64,000 nucleotides of DNA from Arthonia radiata (Eukaryota > Ascomycota > Arthoniomycetes > Arthoniales > Arthoniaceae): assembly GCA_002989075.1 (NCBI GenBank), contig PSQN01000017.1, forward strand, positions 4,161,453 to 4,225,452, in the 5' to 3' direction. Of this stretch, positions 44,377-54,634 are shown piece after piece. The position numbers and the translations under genes were made by a program. Position 1 is the stretch's first letter. Every line of letters starts with the position of its first letter. The notes under the pieces are model-generated. The model did no database searches. It saw only the letters and a program-made list of their open reading frames with translations, and was not told where the DNA came from.

Positions 44377-45165
44377 ATGCCACCAGAATACGGCTCCCCT
44401 CTCTACTGGGAAACGCGCTTCCGCTCCGACCCCTCCGCCTACGAATGGCTCGTCGACCCCACCTACTTCCACGCCCATGTACTCTCAGCGCTCTCCTCTC
44501 ACCCTAGTCCAACACCAAAGCTGCTGCACATCGGCTGCGGCTCCTCAGAACTGTCGTACCACCTCCGCTTCCTCGTCGACTCACCCGCCCAAGTTCACAA
44601 CGTGGATTTCTCAACCGAAGCCATCGAGCTCGGACGCAAGCACGATGATGAGGCTGCGCCGATGTTGTGGAAGGCTGTTGATTTGTTGGACTGCAGCCAT
44701 ATTGAGGGGTTGAGGGGGGATACGGGTGAAGTGGGCGTGATAGTGGATAAGGGAACCGCGGATAGTGTGGCGTGTGGGTATCCGCGACCTCTTAACAACG
44801 AGCACTTCGAGCTGGTGAAAGGGACGGTAAAGTCGGTTGCGCTTGATACGGACGCGAGTGCGAGTGACGGCAGTGAGAAGTTGAGCCCGGAGTGCCTGTT
44901 GGCGTTGCATCTTGCGCATTTGACTGCACAAGGGAGCCAATGGATTTGCGTGTCGTTCTCAGCGGGGCGGTTTGACTTTCTGGGGGAGATGCAGACGCTG
45001 CTGCCGGCTGGCGGAGGGAAGGCGGTGCGGTTTCGCATGAGCGATCTGTGGAAGTTGGAGAAGAGGGAGGCGATTGAGATTGAGGAGGACGTCAAGAACG
45101 AGAGGCAGCATGTCGTGCATCGGCCTAAGATTGTCTATTGGCTGTATGTTTTGAGGCGGCTGTGA
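44377..45165 (+). CDS. SAM-dependent methyltransferase, eEF1A lysine methyltransferase 4-like
   Basis: A single frame of 262 residues. It starts PPEYGSPLYWETRFRSDPSA, YEWLVD, the typical opening of the EEF1AKMT4/METTL13-type seven-beta-strand methyltransferases (YW..R....YEW). SAM-binding motif I is LLHIGCGSSELSYHL (about 47-61), the acidic end of strand 2 follows in VHNVDFSTEAIELG, and post-I/motif II lies near IVDKGTADSVACG, with the family's DKGT. The C-terminal part (QWICVSFSAGRFDFLGEMQT, KIVYWLYVLRRL) completes the fold. Human homologs methylate lysines on elongation factor 1A; the substrate here is inferred from family. No intron. Confidence 0.78.
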   Translation: MPPEYGSPLYWETRFRSDPSAYEWLVDPTYFHAHVLSALSSHPSPTPKLLHIGCGSSELSYHLRFLVDSPAQVHNVDFSTEAIELGRKHDDEAAPMLWKAVDLLDCSHIEGLRGDTGEVGVIVDKGTADSVACGYPRPLNNEHFELVKGTVKSVALDTDASASDGSEKLSPECLLALHLAHLTAQGSQWICVSFSAGRFDFLGEMQTLLPAGGGKAVRFRMSDLWKLEKREAIEIEEDVKNERQHVVHRPKIVYWLYVLRRL

Positions 45166-46549
45166 TGGGGACGAGTCTGATGTGGTGACGCGGTGCTGGG
45201 CAGATAGCTTGGATTGACGACTACGACATCACGCGAACATGAGACTGGGAGACATTGTACGATATTCATCACCAGAGACCGTCCTGATATAACCTTACTT
45301 GTCTGCGTTCATCTTGGAACGGATTTCAAGCGGCTAACCTCGGTGCACCTAATCCGTAGTCCAGAGCATCGCCATGAGCATCGCCATGGATCCATTTGGG
45401 ACTTTCGGAACCTTTTTTTGTGGCAGGCGGCTATGCAGTATCATTTCATCTAGTCTCGATGATCTGCAACAAGCGCGAACAATCGACTTGGTCTCTGTCG
45501 CTTAGGAGCGAATCTAGAAGTACGCGTTGAGCTTCCAGTGATGAAGTTCGTCGCTTATCATAGTTGAGAGTGCGGTACGCTATACCGCTGCAACATGACC
45601 ACGTTCCACGGATACTTGATGATTTGGATACGGGGCCGAGCTCTTTGCTTCGAACGATCAAAAGCGCTGCTTGGTAACGTCTATACTCAACCCTTATGGA
45701 CTTGAGCAGTGCAAGTATCTGGGGATGCAAGTTGCACAACTCGCTGACATTTCATCCCATTGCCCAAAGATTCGCAACTAGTAGCTGAGACGGTAGTCTA
45801 AATTTGGAGCACGCTGTCCTAAGCCACCCACGAAGAGCGGCTATGCGGACGTACTGCTCCGGACATGGCGCTCGACAGCTTGATGCAGCCCATCAGTGCC
45901 ATCGCCTGCCGCGCTCACGCAAGATATCCGCGTGGATCTGTGTCATCGTGCATGATAAGCCAACAGCTTGAAGGACTTGTAAAAGCCATGAGCGTAGCCT
46001 ACGGTCGAAGCTAGAAATGGAGTGATCGCAGGACAGGTAGCAACGTGCCGGTACGAGATACGCCCTTATGGTGATGCGCACCAGTTCAGCGCGTGATGGA
46101 CGTGAAAGGCAGCGCTGCGCGCGCCGTATAGTCATCAGTAGTGACTGTGAAGATGCAGATGCGAGAGGCAGGAAGTGCATGAGGAGTTTGTGCTGAACGC
46201 TACGACGTGGCTTCCGTGCGGAAGGGCAATTGCGCCTACTCGCGGCTTCCAGCGTGTAATTGCGCGACTACCGCTACAAACGACTTCGCCATGTCAGGAC
46301 GTCATGGACGAGTACGTACCTCCCTGAAACACGCAAGTATTACGTTATTCTTCGTCCTCGTGTGGCCGTTCCGAATTGACCATCCCACATCTTATTCTAG
46401 AAATTTGTTCAGTCTCTTGAGTTGTTTGTGCAGTTACCTCAATACCTGGAAGACCTTTCGTTGCTGCATCGAAGCCCAAGCGATCCAAAGCTGCGCAGAC
46501 CCCGTTTCAGAGTAGGTGCGCTTGCGCAGTGCTTAGTAGTAGCATTCAC
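45166..46549. other. Intergenic region of about 1.4 kb
   Basis: A minus-strand frame at 45739-45446 (98 codons, PQILALLKSIRVEYRRYQAA) has a protein-like composition but no ATG and a stop just upstream, so it may be a decayed gene end. Otherwise only short frames. Confidence 0.3.
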
Positions 46550-47254
46550 ATGACCGAAGAGCAGCTCACGACCAGGATCATGTTGTCCCACAGCACAGGA
46601 CATGGCTCAAAGCCAGCCAAGATGAACGGAGTGTTGCCTACCGAGGTGCGAATGATGGTTGTGGAAGAGGACTTCGACAACGACAACGACTTCACATCGA
46701 AGGTGGCTTACGCTACCGTTCCTGCGACGGCCATGACGACTCGAGTGCAGGCAGTCAAGGCCTTGCTTAGGCTGCGAGGGTCCTCTGTTTGTTCACGATC
46801 GTTGATCCAATGGCTGGTCGTTCGTCTCTACTTTCTGTTCCTGCAGCTGCAGCAACGCGTGGGCATGAGGTGCTTCGAAGCGCGCCTGAGGCGCAGTTGG
46901 AGGGAAGCAATACCCGGCGTAGGCGTCTTGGTGATGAGAGGTCAGCAAGCCGTATTTGAGGCCTCTCCAGATACGGCGATTGGTGTGTTCTTGCCGGTTG
47001 TCGAAGTCATCGAGGCATTGTTGGGCGTCACAGACCGTATCAAGATAGCATCTGACGTCGGGGGTATGGGTGTCAGCATATACTTGGACGCGTATCCAAA
47101 GCTTGAGTTCCATTCCAAGAAGTTGTCGACAGAGATACCTAAAGCATTGAAGAGCGTGGCTATGTTGCTTGAGGAGAGCTTGCAAGATGTTATGCAGGAC
47201 GTCATCGAGACTCAAGAAGAAGATTGGGTTCCTTCGGAGCTTCTTGCGTTCTGA
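46550..47254 (+). CDS. Orphan protein
   Basis: A single frame of 234 residues from the first ATG at 46550. The N-terminus is Thr/Asp-rich. A central hydrophobic segment (LIQWLVVRLYFLFLQLQQ) could be a membrane helix or core helix. The second half is amphipathic (VVEVIEALLGVTDRIKIASD, LSTEIPKALKSVAMLLEESL, QDVMQDVIETQEED). No family is recognised. Convergent with the small mitochondrial-type gene at 47469-47870. It may equally be a fragment of an older gene, so confidence is moderate. Confidence 0.45.
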   Translation: MTEEQLTTRIMLSHSTGHGSKPAKMNGVLPTEVRMMVVEEDFDNDNDFTSKVAYATVPATAMTTRVQAVKALLRLRGSSVCSRSLIQWLVVRLYFLFLQLQQRVGMRCFEARLRRSWREAIPGVGVLVMRGQQAVFEASPDTAIGVFLPVVEVIEALLGVTDRIKIASDVGGMGVSIYLDAYPKLEFHSKKLSTEIPKALKSVAMLLEESLQDVMQDVIETQEEDWVPSELLAF

Positions 47255-47468
47255 TGGGCGATGAGCTGGTAGCATGGTTCCGTCGCGAGATGAGCCGTGA
47301 TCGCAGCGTGTTGGGATCAACGACGTGTTTTCCGAGAGGCTCGCGTAGCGACATGGCCTGGGGTGAGCTCTTCTGAGATTGACGACGGCGCCTTGGACGG
47401 CTCTGGCACAGCCCGCAGGACTGAAAGGACCCCGCCTGTAGAGGGATGTCTGCTCTTGTGTGGTCTCT

Positions 47469-47870
47469 TTAAATTGAATCTTCAGCTTCCTCTTCTTTAT
47501 AAGTCCGTACCGTGGCCACCATGACCGCTGCTGTTGCAATCGATGTACCCATTAGAGCGTACACAACACGCCTGGCCAGTGTTCTCTGCTCTTCTTCCAT
47601 CGTCTGACCAGGTGTCCTCAGCCCTGAAGTGATCATCGCGGGGGTCGTAGGGCTCAGCGAAGTGACAAGATGGCCGAACGAGGGGCTCGAAATGTCGCGC
47701 GGGAGAGGTGCCAGGCCAAACCCGAAGTTCGAGGGAGGCAGACGAGACGGCCGTGCTTGTGAGGAAGTTGATCGAGCCTTCACACGGTGAAATTTTGCTG
47801 CCTTGCTCGCAAGTTGAGACGGCCCTCGACTCCAATCACGCGATGCGGCATTTCCGAGCACGCGGGACAT
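47469..47870 (-). CDS. Small single-pass membrane protein, probably mitochondrial
   Basis: A single frame of 133 residues from ATG at 47870. The N-terminus is rich in Arg, Lys, Ser and Ala without acids for about 45 residues (MSRVLGNAASRDWSRGPSQL, KAAKFHRVKARSTSS), like a mitochondrial presequence. One transmembrane helix near the C-terminus (VVYALMGTSIATAAVMVATV) is followed by an acidic tail (RTYKEEEAEDSI). The layout resembles small inner-membrane assembly or subunit proteins, but no specific family is recognised. Confidence 0.5.
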   Translation of the reverse strand: MSRVLGNAASRDWSRGPSQLASKAAKFHRVKARSTSSQARPSRLPPSNFGFGLAPLPRDISSPSFGHLVTSLSPTTPAMITSGLRTPGQTMEEEQRTLARRVVYALMGTSIATAAVMVATVRTYKEEEAEDSI

Positions 47871-49665
47871 AATCGCAAGAGGCAGACAACGTCAGCAAAT
47901 TCATGCGTGCGGACATAGGTAGATAGGCGTCTCGGTGTCAAACATGTCGCGGTAGAAGTCTTGGCGCTGATACATAGTCTATATTCTATGACTATTGATT
48001 TTGATCTTCTTATGGCTATTCTATCTCTCCCGTGCTCTTCATTGACTCCAGAAAAGTCTTTCTCCGCGAGTAGAGTAATTTGGCAATGATCTAAACGGCT
48101 TTGCGGACCGCCAATGCTTCCTGACGAGCGCTCATTGAATCCTGGGAACCGGGCAAGTCTTGCCAGATCATCATCAGGCCGGAGAGTGATCAAAACAATG
48201 CAGGCACCAACCATGTGTCGTTTCCACGAACCAAACTAGGAGAATAGAATTTGGCGCTGACCATGATGCGCGGTATGCAGGGGTCGAAACGTCCACAAGG
48301 CTGGCAGTCCACCTACAGCAAGGGGGCTAAGCATCAATATATGACAGTGTTGTCTGGGATCAGCATCAGCTGTCTTCGAACATGGCACATCAGGAGGAGG
48401 CCATGGCGCCTACAACCTGGGTCCGACTCTTTTGGACAGTCTGGCACACACTTTGGGTTCAAAGTTCATCGTAGAGACGTGATAGTTCTCCATATCTTTC
48501 TAGGACCTAGGAAGCAGGTGGTGTGGTACGTTCCTCTGCAATACTGCTCAGCACTTTGTGGCAAATATCAAGACGCACTTTGATTCAAGCACTTTTAGAT
48601 AATGTTACGCCTCCTGTCAGCCTTTAGGCCAAGATCAGCGTCCTTCTGCAGTCTTGTTGTCCGCTCAATTTTCTTTTTAGTGCTGACCGAATATTATCAG
48701 CTTACGGCTTGGGGTATGCGAGGTCACGGGAGGAAGATGCCGTACGCTTAGCCTGGGTATCAATATCAAGAGAACTTGAATTGCGGGAGCTCTCCCCATG
48801 GTGAGTAATTACAGTTTGAGCCTTCTTATGCAGAATGGCAACGCCCTAACTGTCAAGGAGTCGTTGCGAATCTCTTGATGGACAATTGAAGCTGTCTGGC
48901 CTTGAAAGCCCTACAGCAATTACCCTGGCTCGGCATTCTGACATGCATGCTGACCTCGGGGCAGAAAAAATGAGAACACAGTCGGTCTGGATGACGAGAC
49001 GTGGCGTCAATTGCAGCTGGCCATTGATACTGAAGGATTCAAGACGATAAAACGCCGCGCAGGTGACCGAATGCGTAGCAGGAGCAACCACGGTCAGCGC
49101 TGGACAACAACAGTTTCGCAGTCAGCATCCATGCTCATGGTTGGGTTAGTTGCCCCGTTCGCGACGGTCACCCATCACCGAGATCCCACAACGCCTAGGC
49201 AAGTCATGAGTTGGCACGTACTAACGGCTCTCACATCGCGTCGTGAGCCGCAACGTGGCTGTAAGTCTTATGAGTCCAAATTGAGAATCGTCGCGTAGTC
49301 ATAGGTCATATTGGAGTAGACTGTAAGGATGCAACGTGTATGTAGCTGTTACTGATGCAAATAAGCCTACTCTTCACCGAGACGATTGTGGAGCAGAGCC
49401 ATCGAAAGTCCCGCCCAGAATCCTCGACACTTTATCACCACCAACAAGCCCAACCTTTTACAGTTCCGATTCTGAATCCTAACAACAATCAACCTACTAA
49501 ACATATACTCTCCAATCATGCCAATATCGTCTACCGAAAGCGCGCAGGATGATCTAACTAATACCCCAGGAATATCTGAGGACGATAAAAAGGTACCGTA
49601 ATCAAGCTCATAGCCTGCACACAGTGTACTGATGGCTCCAGAAAATCCGCCATGCGCATTGGCTA
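47871..49665. other. Gene-poor intergenic region of about 1.8 kb
   Basis: Only short frames without motifs or ATG-anchored coding pattern. No RNA gene identified. It leads directly into the hAT-type element. Confidence 0.4.
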
Positions 49666-49673
49666 TACCATGG
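49666..49673 (+). other. Left 8-bp target site duplication of the hAT-type element
   Basis: TACCATGG directly before the left terminal inverted repeat; identical to 50306-50313 after the right end. Confidence 0.85.
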
Positions 49674-50305
49674 CAGAGTTGGCAATGAGTCAGGTCATTC
49701 AGTCCGGATGACCTAGCCAGGTCAGTTTCCAGGCGGATCAGGTCACCTTTTCTGGCCATCCGGATGGGTCATTAACCTTGGTACGTTTGACCCAATCGAC
49801 TGCAGATAATCCGGATGATGCCAGATATTTGGCAAATTATCAGATATCTGGCAAATGCTTGGCAGATAACAGCAAAGATCTTACCTAAATAGGTAGTTTA
49901 TAGACGTATCCTTGGCAGGGTCATTAAATACTCTACGTAACTATACCTCAAGGAATTCTTTACAGAACTGAATATTAGATTATTAAGATAGTTAAGTATC
50001 TAGAAAACTATCAAAGTATCGGCTCTAATACTGCAAGTATCAGCTATCAAATTTTTGAGCTAAAAAGACCCTGTTTTGCCGCCACCTACCTTACCGGCGA
50101 CGTCCTCACCATCTTGAATTGGTCTTGGCATGATAACATTTGACCAATATAGGCATAATATCTGGCCGATATCTGACGCACGGGCCAGCAGATGATCCGG
50201 GTCAGGCCCTAATATCGCTCAGGCGGATCAGGCGGCCGATATATCTCATCCGGATCGATTAGGTGAAGGCCGAAAACTGATCCGCCTGACTCATTGCCAA
50301 CTCTG
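49674..50305. mobile_element. Non-autonomous hAT-superfamily DNA transposon (MITE-like), 632 bp
   Basis: Both ends carry the same terminal inverted repeat, CAGAGTTGGCAATGAGTCAG, perfect over at least 21 bp, and the element is flanked by identical 8-bp copies of TACCATGG. A CAG-starting terminal repeat with an 8-bp duplication is diagnostic of hAT elements. Subterminal sequence repeats GGCGGATCAGG, CCGGATGA and CAGATATCTGGCAA-type words in both orientations, as expected of transposase binding sites. The interior is AT-rich with no frame able to encode a transposase, so it depends on an enzyme supplied elsewhere. The intact duplication argues for a fairly young insertion. Confidence 0.88.
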
Positions 50306-50313
50306 TACCATGG
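50306..50313 (+). other. Right 8-bp target site duplication of the hAT-type element
   Basis: TACCATGG immediately after the right terminal inverted repeat, matching the left copy exactly. Confidence 0.85.
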
Positions 50314-51299
50314 GGAACATCACTCTTCTCTCGATGCATACATGGAGAAGCACCCCGTCCTAGCGCAGTACTTCAACATGAGTAGCAAGAAGCGCAACAG
50401 AAAATGGCATCCCAAGCAGCCTCTCGGGGTGTCGGCGAAGAAAGATCCTTCGGAGCCCAGCCCGTCCTGAGCCTGAGCCTTGCACAAGGGCTGCAGCTAC
50501 TGCAAGCCATGGGTGACGAGGTACTGTACTGAGAAGAGAGTGTTTGCCAACGCTGTCAACATCTGTCTTTACAGACAAGTTCGATCAAATGAGTAGCCGC
50601 TCTAAGTAGAGCAGTACAATCGTTACCTCAGCACCTTTCAATATTGTCATCCAGTATTCGGAATTTCTCTGAGATTTGCTTCCTTTGTCGTCTATCCTCC
50701 TCTTGCCGAATTGCTTTCCCCTTCCCTTACTTTCCTTCCAGCTTTCCGCCTCAACTCTCCGGTCTTCTTTGCTCTTAATTCCGTACGCTTCTGATCTGTC
50801 ACTTGTTCTTTCAGGAATACGACTACTTATTTCCCCCGTCCGAGGGCATCGACCATCGAAGGCATGAGCTTCTCTCGACTCTCTCATGCAGTACAATGTT
50901 GCGACAAGGCAGCCTCAATGATGTCGCAAAAGGAATCGGCAGGAATTTGGAAAGAGGCGGGTTGAAAACAAATTTGCAGGTCTTTGATGATGCTTCGCTA
51001 ACCACATGCGATAGTCCTTGCTTCAGACCTTAATGTTGCAATCAACCTTGATGTAAGTATCTAGTCGGCACTGCGATATTACATGAAAACGCGTATCACT
51101 AATAGAGTTTCAAGGTCCCTGAAGTACATAATGCTTGATCTCGATCTATGGCTTGTCAAGACCGGGCGCTCACTCGGCAGTGGCATCTTGATGTGGTCTT
51201 TCCATGGAGTATAAGGCTATTTATATCGGCATGCTGGTCCGAGTTCGGAGACTGGTACTGAAACCGATATCAAACTTTCACAGGCGGAGTTGAACAGAC
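50314..51299. other. Gene-poor region between the transposon and the duplicated block
   Basis: A pyrimidine-rich stretch lies around 50680-50790. Short frames only; no gene, RNA or repeat supported. Confidence 0.35.
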
Positions 51300-51503
51300 G
51301 TGGCCAGGATGAATTGGCGCGCTCCAGGCCCTGCAGGCTCGTCAATCAGAGTGAGCCCCTGACAACGCTGGAAATCAAACCACCGAAACTAAAGCCGATA
51401 GGGCCGGGGTATAAACCCCTTGAACGGGTAGCAAAAGCTGATACGCACTATATCCCGACCCGTGTGGCGCCTAACCCCTATCGACCTAGGTTGAAGTCTG
51501 ATA

Positions 51504-51959
51504 ATGTTCGATCTCCTTACGGTCCATGTTCCGAGCAATCAGAATGGATACCGTGTTCAAGACTCCACCAGCTCAAGGGGAATGATGTCAAGCCCAGCTG
51601 CTATCAACTGGGAGGTTTTGCCGGTGGCCCGATCTGATCTTGCCAGCACGAGGATTGCTCAAACATGCATCGAGCGAGGCGCGCGGACGTTTTCTCCTTT
51701 TACTCGAGAAAACTCATACAACCCCGACGACCAGCGCGAGAGGTTTGATCACGATAGGGGAAGCTTCACAACCGTCAGAGCTCGTTCCATGATGCACGTA
51801 CCCAACCAAGAAAAGAGGTCGCGGAACGTCTCAACCGGCCCTGCCGATGCGGTCATGCCACAGCACAGACAAAGTAAGCAGAGAAGCATCGGAGTGCTTC
51901 GGTATCAAACCCGCGACACGTGTCATATGAGCTTTCTGGTAGGCTTTGACGTGCAGTAG
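51504..51959 (+). CDS. Hypothetical ORF in duplication copy 1
   Basis: An ATG frame of 151 residues (MFDLLTVHVPSNQNGYRVQD to CHMSFLVGFDVQ). It is mostly polar and basic with no known domain. The equivalent frame in copy 2 begins MFPLFLVSVPRN and keeps short matches (YRVQD, then MSS.xAIN, then HRQSK) but has several stops. This could mean an old gene still open in one copy, or a frame open by chance in a duplicated non-coding region. Low confidence. Confidence 0.3.
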   Translation: MFDLLTVHVPSNQNGYRVQDSTSSRGMMSSPAAINWEVLPVARSDLASTRIAQTCIERGARTFSPFTRENSYNPDDQRERFDHDRGSFTTVRARSMMHVPNQEKRSRNVSTGPADAVMPQHRQSKQRSIGVLRYQTRDTCHMSFLVGFDVQ

Positions 51960-52136
51960 ATCGATCGCCTTGCCGCTATAATTCTTACAAGGTGTCGCAT
52001 GAGCATTATGTCCTGCAGCGTTCGCAATTGATGTATTATCCATAAAGCTCCAAAACGTGATTAGTCATTGAGTCGAGCGATCCTGATTGTGATGACTCGC
52101 CATTGCTGTACGGACTGATCATCTTGAACTGGCATC

Positions 52137-52774
52137 ATGTGCTGGATCACGGTGACCGATCAGCCAAAGAAGAAGAAGAAAACGAATCAGCGCCGCAGTT
52201 CTTACTCTGAGCCAGTCCGCCTGTCATCGCGAAACCGTCGCACCAGCTTCGACGGCAGAGCGCACTCCGCACGCTGCGCTGAATCAATGTACACCGGCGC
52301 TGAAGTGCTCGACAGCCTTCGATTGATGTCCGAGTACATGCACCGTAAGATGGTGGCGAAAGACATCTGGGATCCAACGGGGCAGATCACCAAATGCGTG
52401 CTGTACGCTCCGAACGACTGGGTCAGTGTCGCGCTCACAAGTCTAGATCAGGCCGTCTTCACCGCGGCTCCTGCGCTGGTCGCTCATTGCGAAGGTGGGA
52501 CGGCGAGGACCTCGTGAGAATGCTGTGGAGGGCGCAAGCGTACGCCAATGACCACTGCAGGCCGAGGATACACTGGTGGGATGATCAGGGGACTGCTGGC
52601 CGGAACAGAAAATTGCAAGAGCTAGAAGGGAGTCGTATTGCGCGCGTGATGCAGCTGCGAAAAATACACGGTCCAGATGCGGTCGAGGAGATATACCCTC
52701 ATAATCAACGACTTGAAAATGGAACAACGCTTCACATGGACGCTGGTATAGTTATTCATGCGCCGCGGAGATAA
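52137..52774 (+). pseudogene. Frameshifted paralog of the 54635 lysine-rich gene
   Basis: Starts MCWITVTDQPKKKKKTNQRR, SSYSEP, then YTGAEVLDSLRLMSEYMHRK and CVLYAPNDW, parallel to the intact paralog. Near 52490-52500 the matching protein sequence switches frame: the first frame ends at a TGA at 52516, while the homologous continuation (DGEDLVRMLWRAQAYANDHC, then RIHWWDDQGTAG and RVMQLRKIHG) is in another frame to 52774. A one-base loss near this point explains it. No intron boundary fits, because the conserved MLW motif would lie inside. It would make a 126-residue truncated product if translated. Confidence 0.75.
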
Positions 52775-53904
52775 GTTGGCAGAGAAGGGTCTCCAGATGA
52801 TCTGACTTATAATTGCAGCGAAGATTGACGTGTGCACGATCGGGCATTGAGTTCTTCGACAAAGTGTGCTATGATGCTATACCTACCTTGGCAGCTTGAT
52901 GGCAGCTCTACATCAACCAAATTTCGCTGCTTGCAGCTGCTCAGAGCCTGGTTCGAGTGGCACACCGGCAGAATATTCTACAAATTACATCGAACAGCAC
53001 GCATTGGAGGAAGGCGAAGATCTCACAAAGGCTCGTGAGGAAGATGACACCTCAGAAAGACTAAGGGCCAACCATAGAGTACTATTGTGACAAACCATTG
53101 GCCACCAGCTCTCGAAGACACGATGTACGAGCCAACCGAAAATGCAGTCTCATCGCCAAACTGTACCGAGTTCTCGACATCTTAGCGCACAATCTGTTCT
53201 CTACGAGTCGTATTCCGTCCGAGTGATGATAAGGCGAAATTGGAGCTACGAATCGATAACGCGAGCCCCGACGCCAGCATGGATCAAATCCTTTTTGGCG
53301 TCTTCGATGACCGAGCTTGCCGACGCACATATTACCATGAGCCCACAGTCGGCTTTTCGTACAAGCGTACCAATTTCGAGCAAGTTGTCAAGCGATTTGG
53401 GAAATCTGACAATGCTAGCCGACTCGAGTTTGGTTTGACCCAAGAATGCTCCAGAAGCAATAGCACTCAAAAAGTGCACGGTTGTCTGCAAAAAATGGGG
53501 CCTGAATCCCAGACTGGTTACGAAGACCCTAATCGCGGTGCGGACTGCCCCATTCCCACCAAACTAAACAAGCAGGCCCATAGTTATTTCCTCGCCTACG
53601 GCACTCACTAGCATCTCAATCCACTCACAAGTACACATCCCCTTGGGAGCCTTCTTTTGACCACCCCAAAGCTCTACCTTGTCTCCCGATCCAAAGAATA
53701 TGTTTTACCTCCAAGGGTAGATGTGGGCAGAAAGGAATGGCTCAACACTGCGGTACTCGTGAACTTCTCTGAGGTCCTGAAGATCTGCATACAGCAGTAA
53801 ACGCGGGCGATGCACAGTACATCTACCCAGGTATTCCCATACAATTCTGCCCTCGCAAGGGAAATCGTTTGAATTACTGAAAGCAGTAGACCTTCAAAGA
53901 TGGG
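52775..53904. other. Spacer between the two duplication copies
   Basis: About 1.1 kb. A plus frame at 53240-53611 (MDQILFGVFDDRACRRTYYH region) looks partly protein-like but has no ATG at its start and no known family. Nothing else supported. Confidence 0.35.
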
Positions 53905-54065
53905 TTTGGAGCGACGTGGCCAGTACAATAATGAGTACAGACGCCCCAAACGCCTCCATAATCGCTAAGACCGATAGACCCGGGGTATAATCAAGGCGTT
54001 TAAATGACGCGGGATCCCGACCCGTGGGGCGTCTAACTCCTACTGGATTAGATCAAAGTCTGACA

Positions 54066-54490
54066 ATGTTTCCTCTTTTTCTGGTCTCTGTTCCGAGGAA
54101 CGGTGGCACCCAAAATGATGCATACCGTGTTCAGGACTTGATCAAATGAAGCAAAATCATGTCAAGCCTAGTTGCTATCAACCGGGAGGATTTGTCGGCG
54201 GCCGAACCTGGCGTTGCCAGCATGGCGATTCCCAAACATTTTCTCCTTTTGCCTGAGACGCCTGTATACAAATGTAGTAATCCTACGCAAGACGCTCGCT
54301 TACTAAAGGCGTCATGAGAACATCATCATGGCATCGCTACATTACCAGAATCCACCGAAAAAGCGGACCGCCTCGACAGGCGATTTGACGCCATTCTCGC
54401 AAAACACAGACAAAGTAAGCACATAAAGTAAGCAAAGGAACGTCGAATTCTTGGATCGCAAACCTGCGCCACCTGTCATTCAGGAACTGT
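54066..54490 (+). pseudogene. Decayed copy of the 51504 ORF
   Basis: The aligned frame begins ATG TTT CCT at 54066 and retains YRVQD, MSSLVAINREDL and AKHRQSK, but has at least three in-frame stops and an insertion of about 11 bases relative to copy 1. Whether the ancestor was coding is uncertain. Confidence 0.35.
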
Positions 54491-54634
54491 GGTAAGTTAC
54501 GAATCGAATTAGATTGACACGTCTTGCCCATACAGTCACAACATTTAAAGAGCATTTTGGCGCGCATGGTGTAAAGAAGACTCTCAATCGAAGAAGCTCA
54601 CGATTGCTGTACCGTCCCCACTTGAACCAGTAAT

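Larger units (their letters stand above)
51300..52774 (+). repeat. Segmental duplication, copy 1 (approximate left edge)
   Basis: Aligns in direct orientation with about 53905-55261, about 2.6 kb away. Shared words include CGGGGTATAA, ATCCCGACCCGTG, ATACCGTGTTCA, ATGTCAAGCC, GTTGCTATCAAC-like, TTTTCTCCTTTT, CACAGACAAAGTAAGCA, then ATGTGC and the lysine-rich gene start. The copies have diverged by substitutions and small indels. Confidence 0.75.

Noticed and set aside
53240-53611. 123-codon plus frame in the spacer between duplication copies
   Set aside because: It begins at a TTG, has no homologous counterpart in either copy and no recognised motif.
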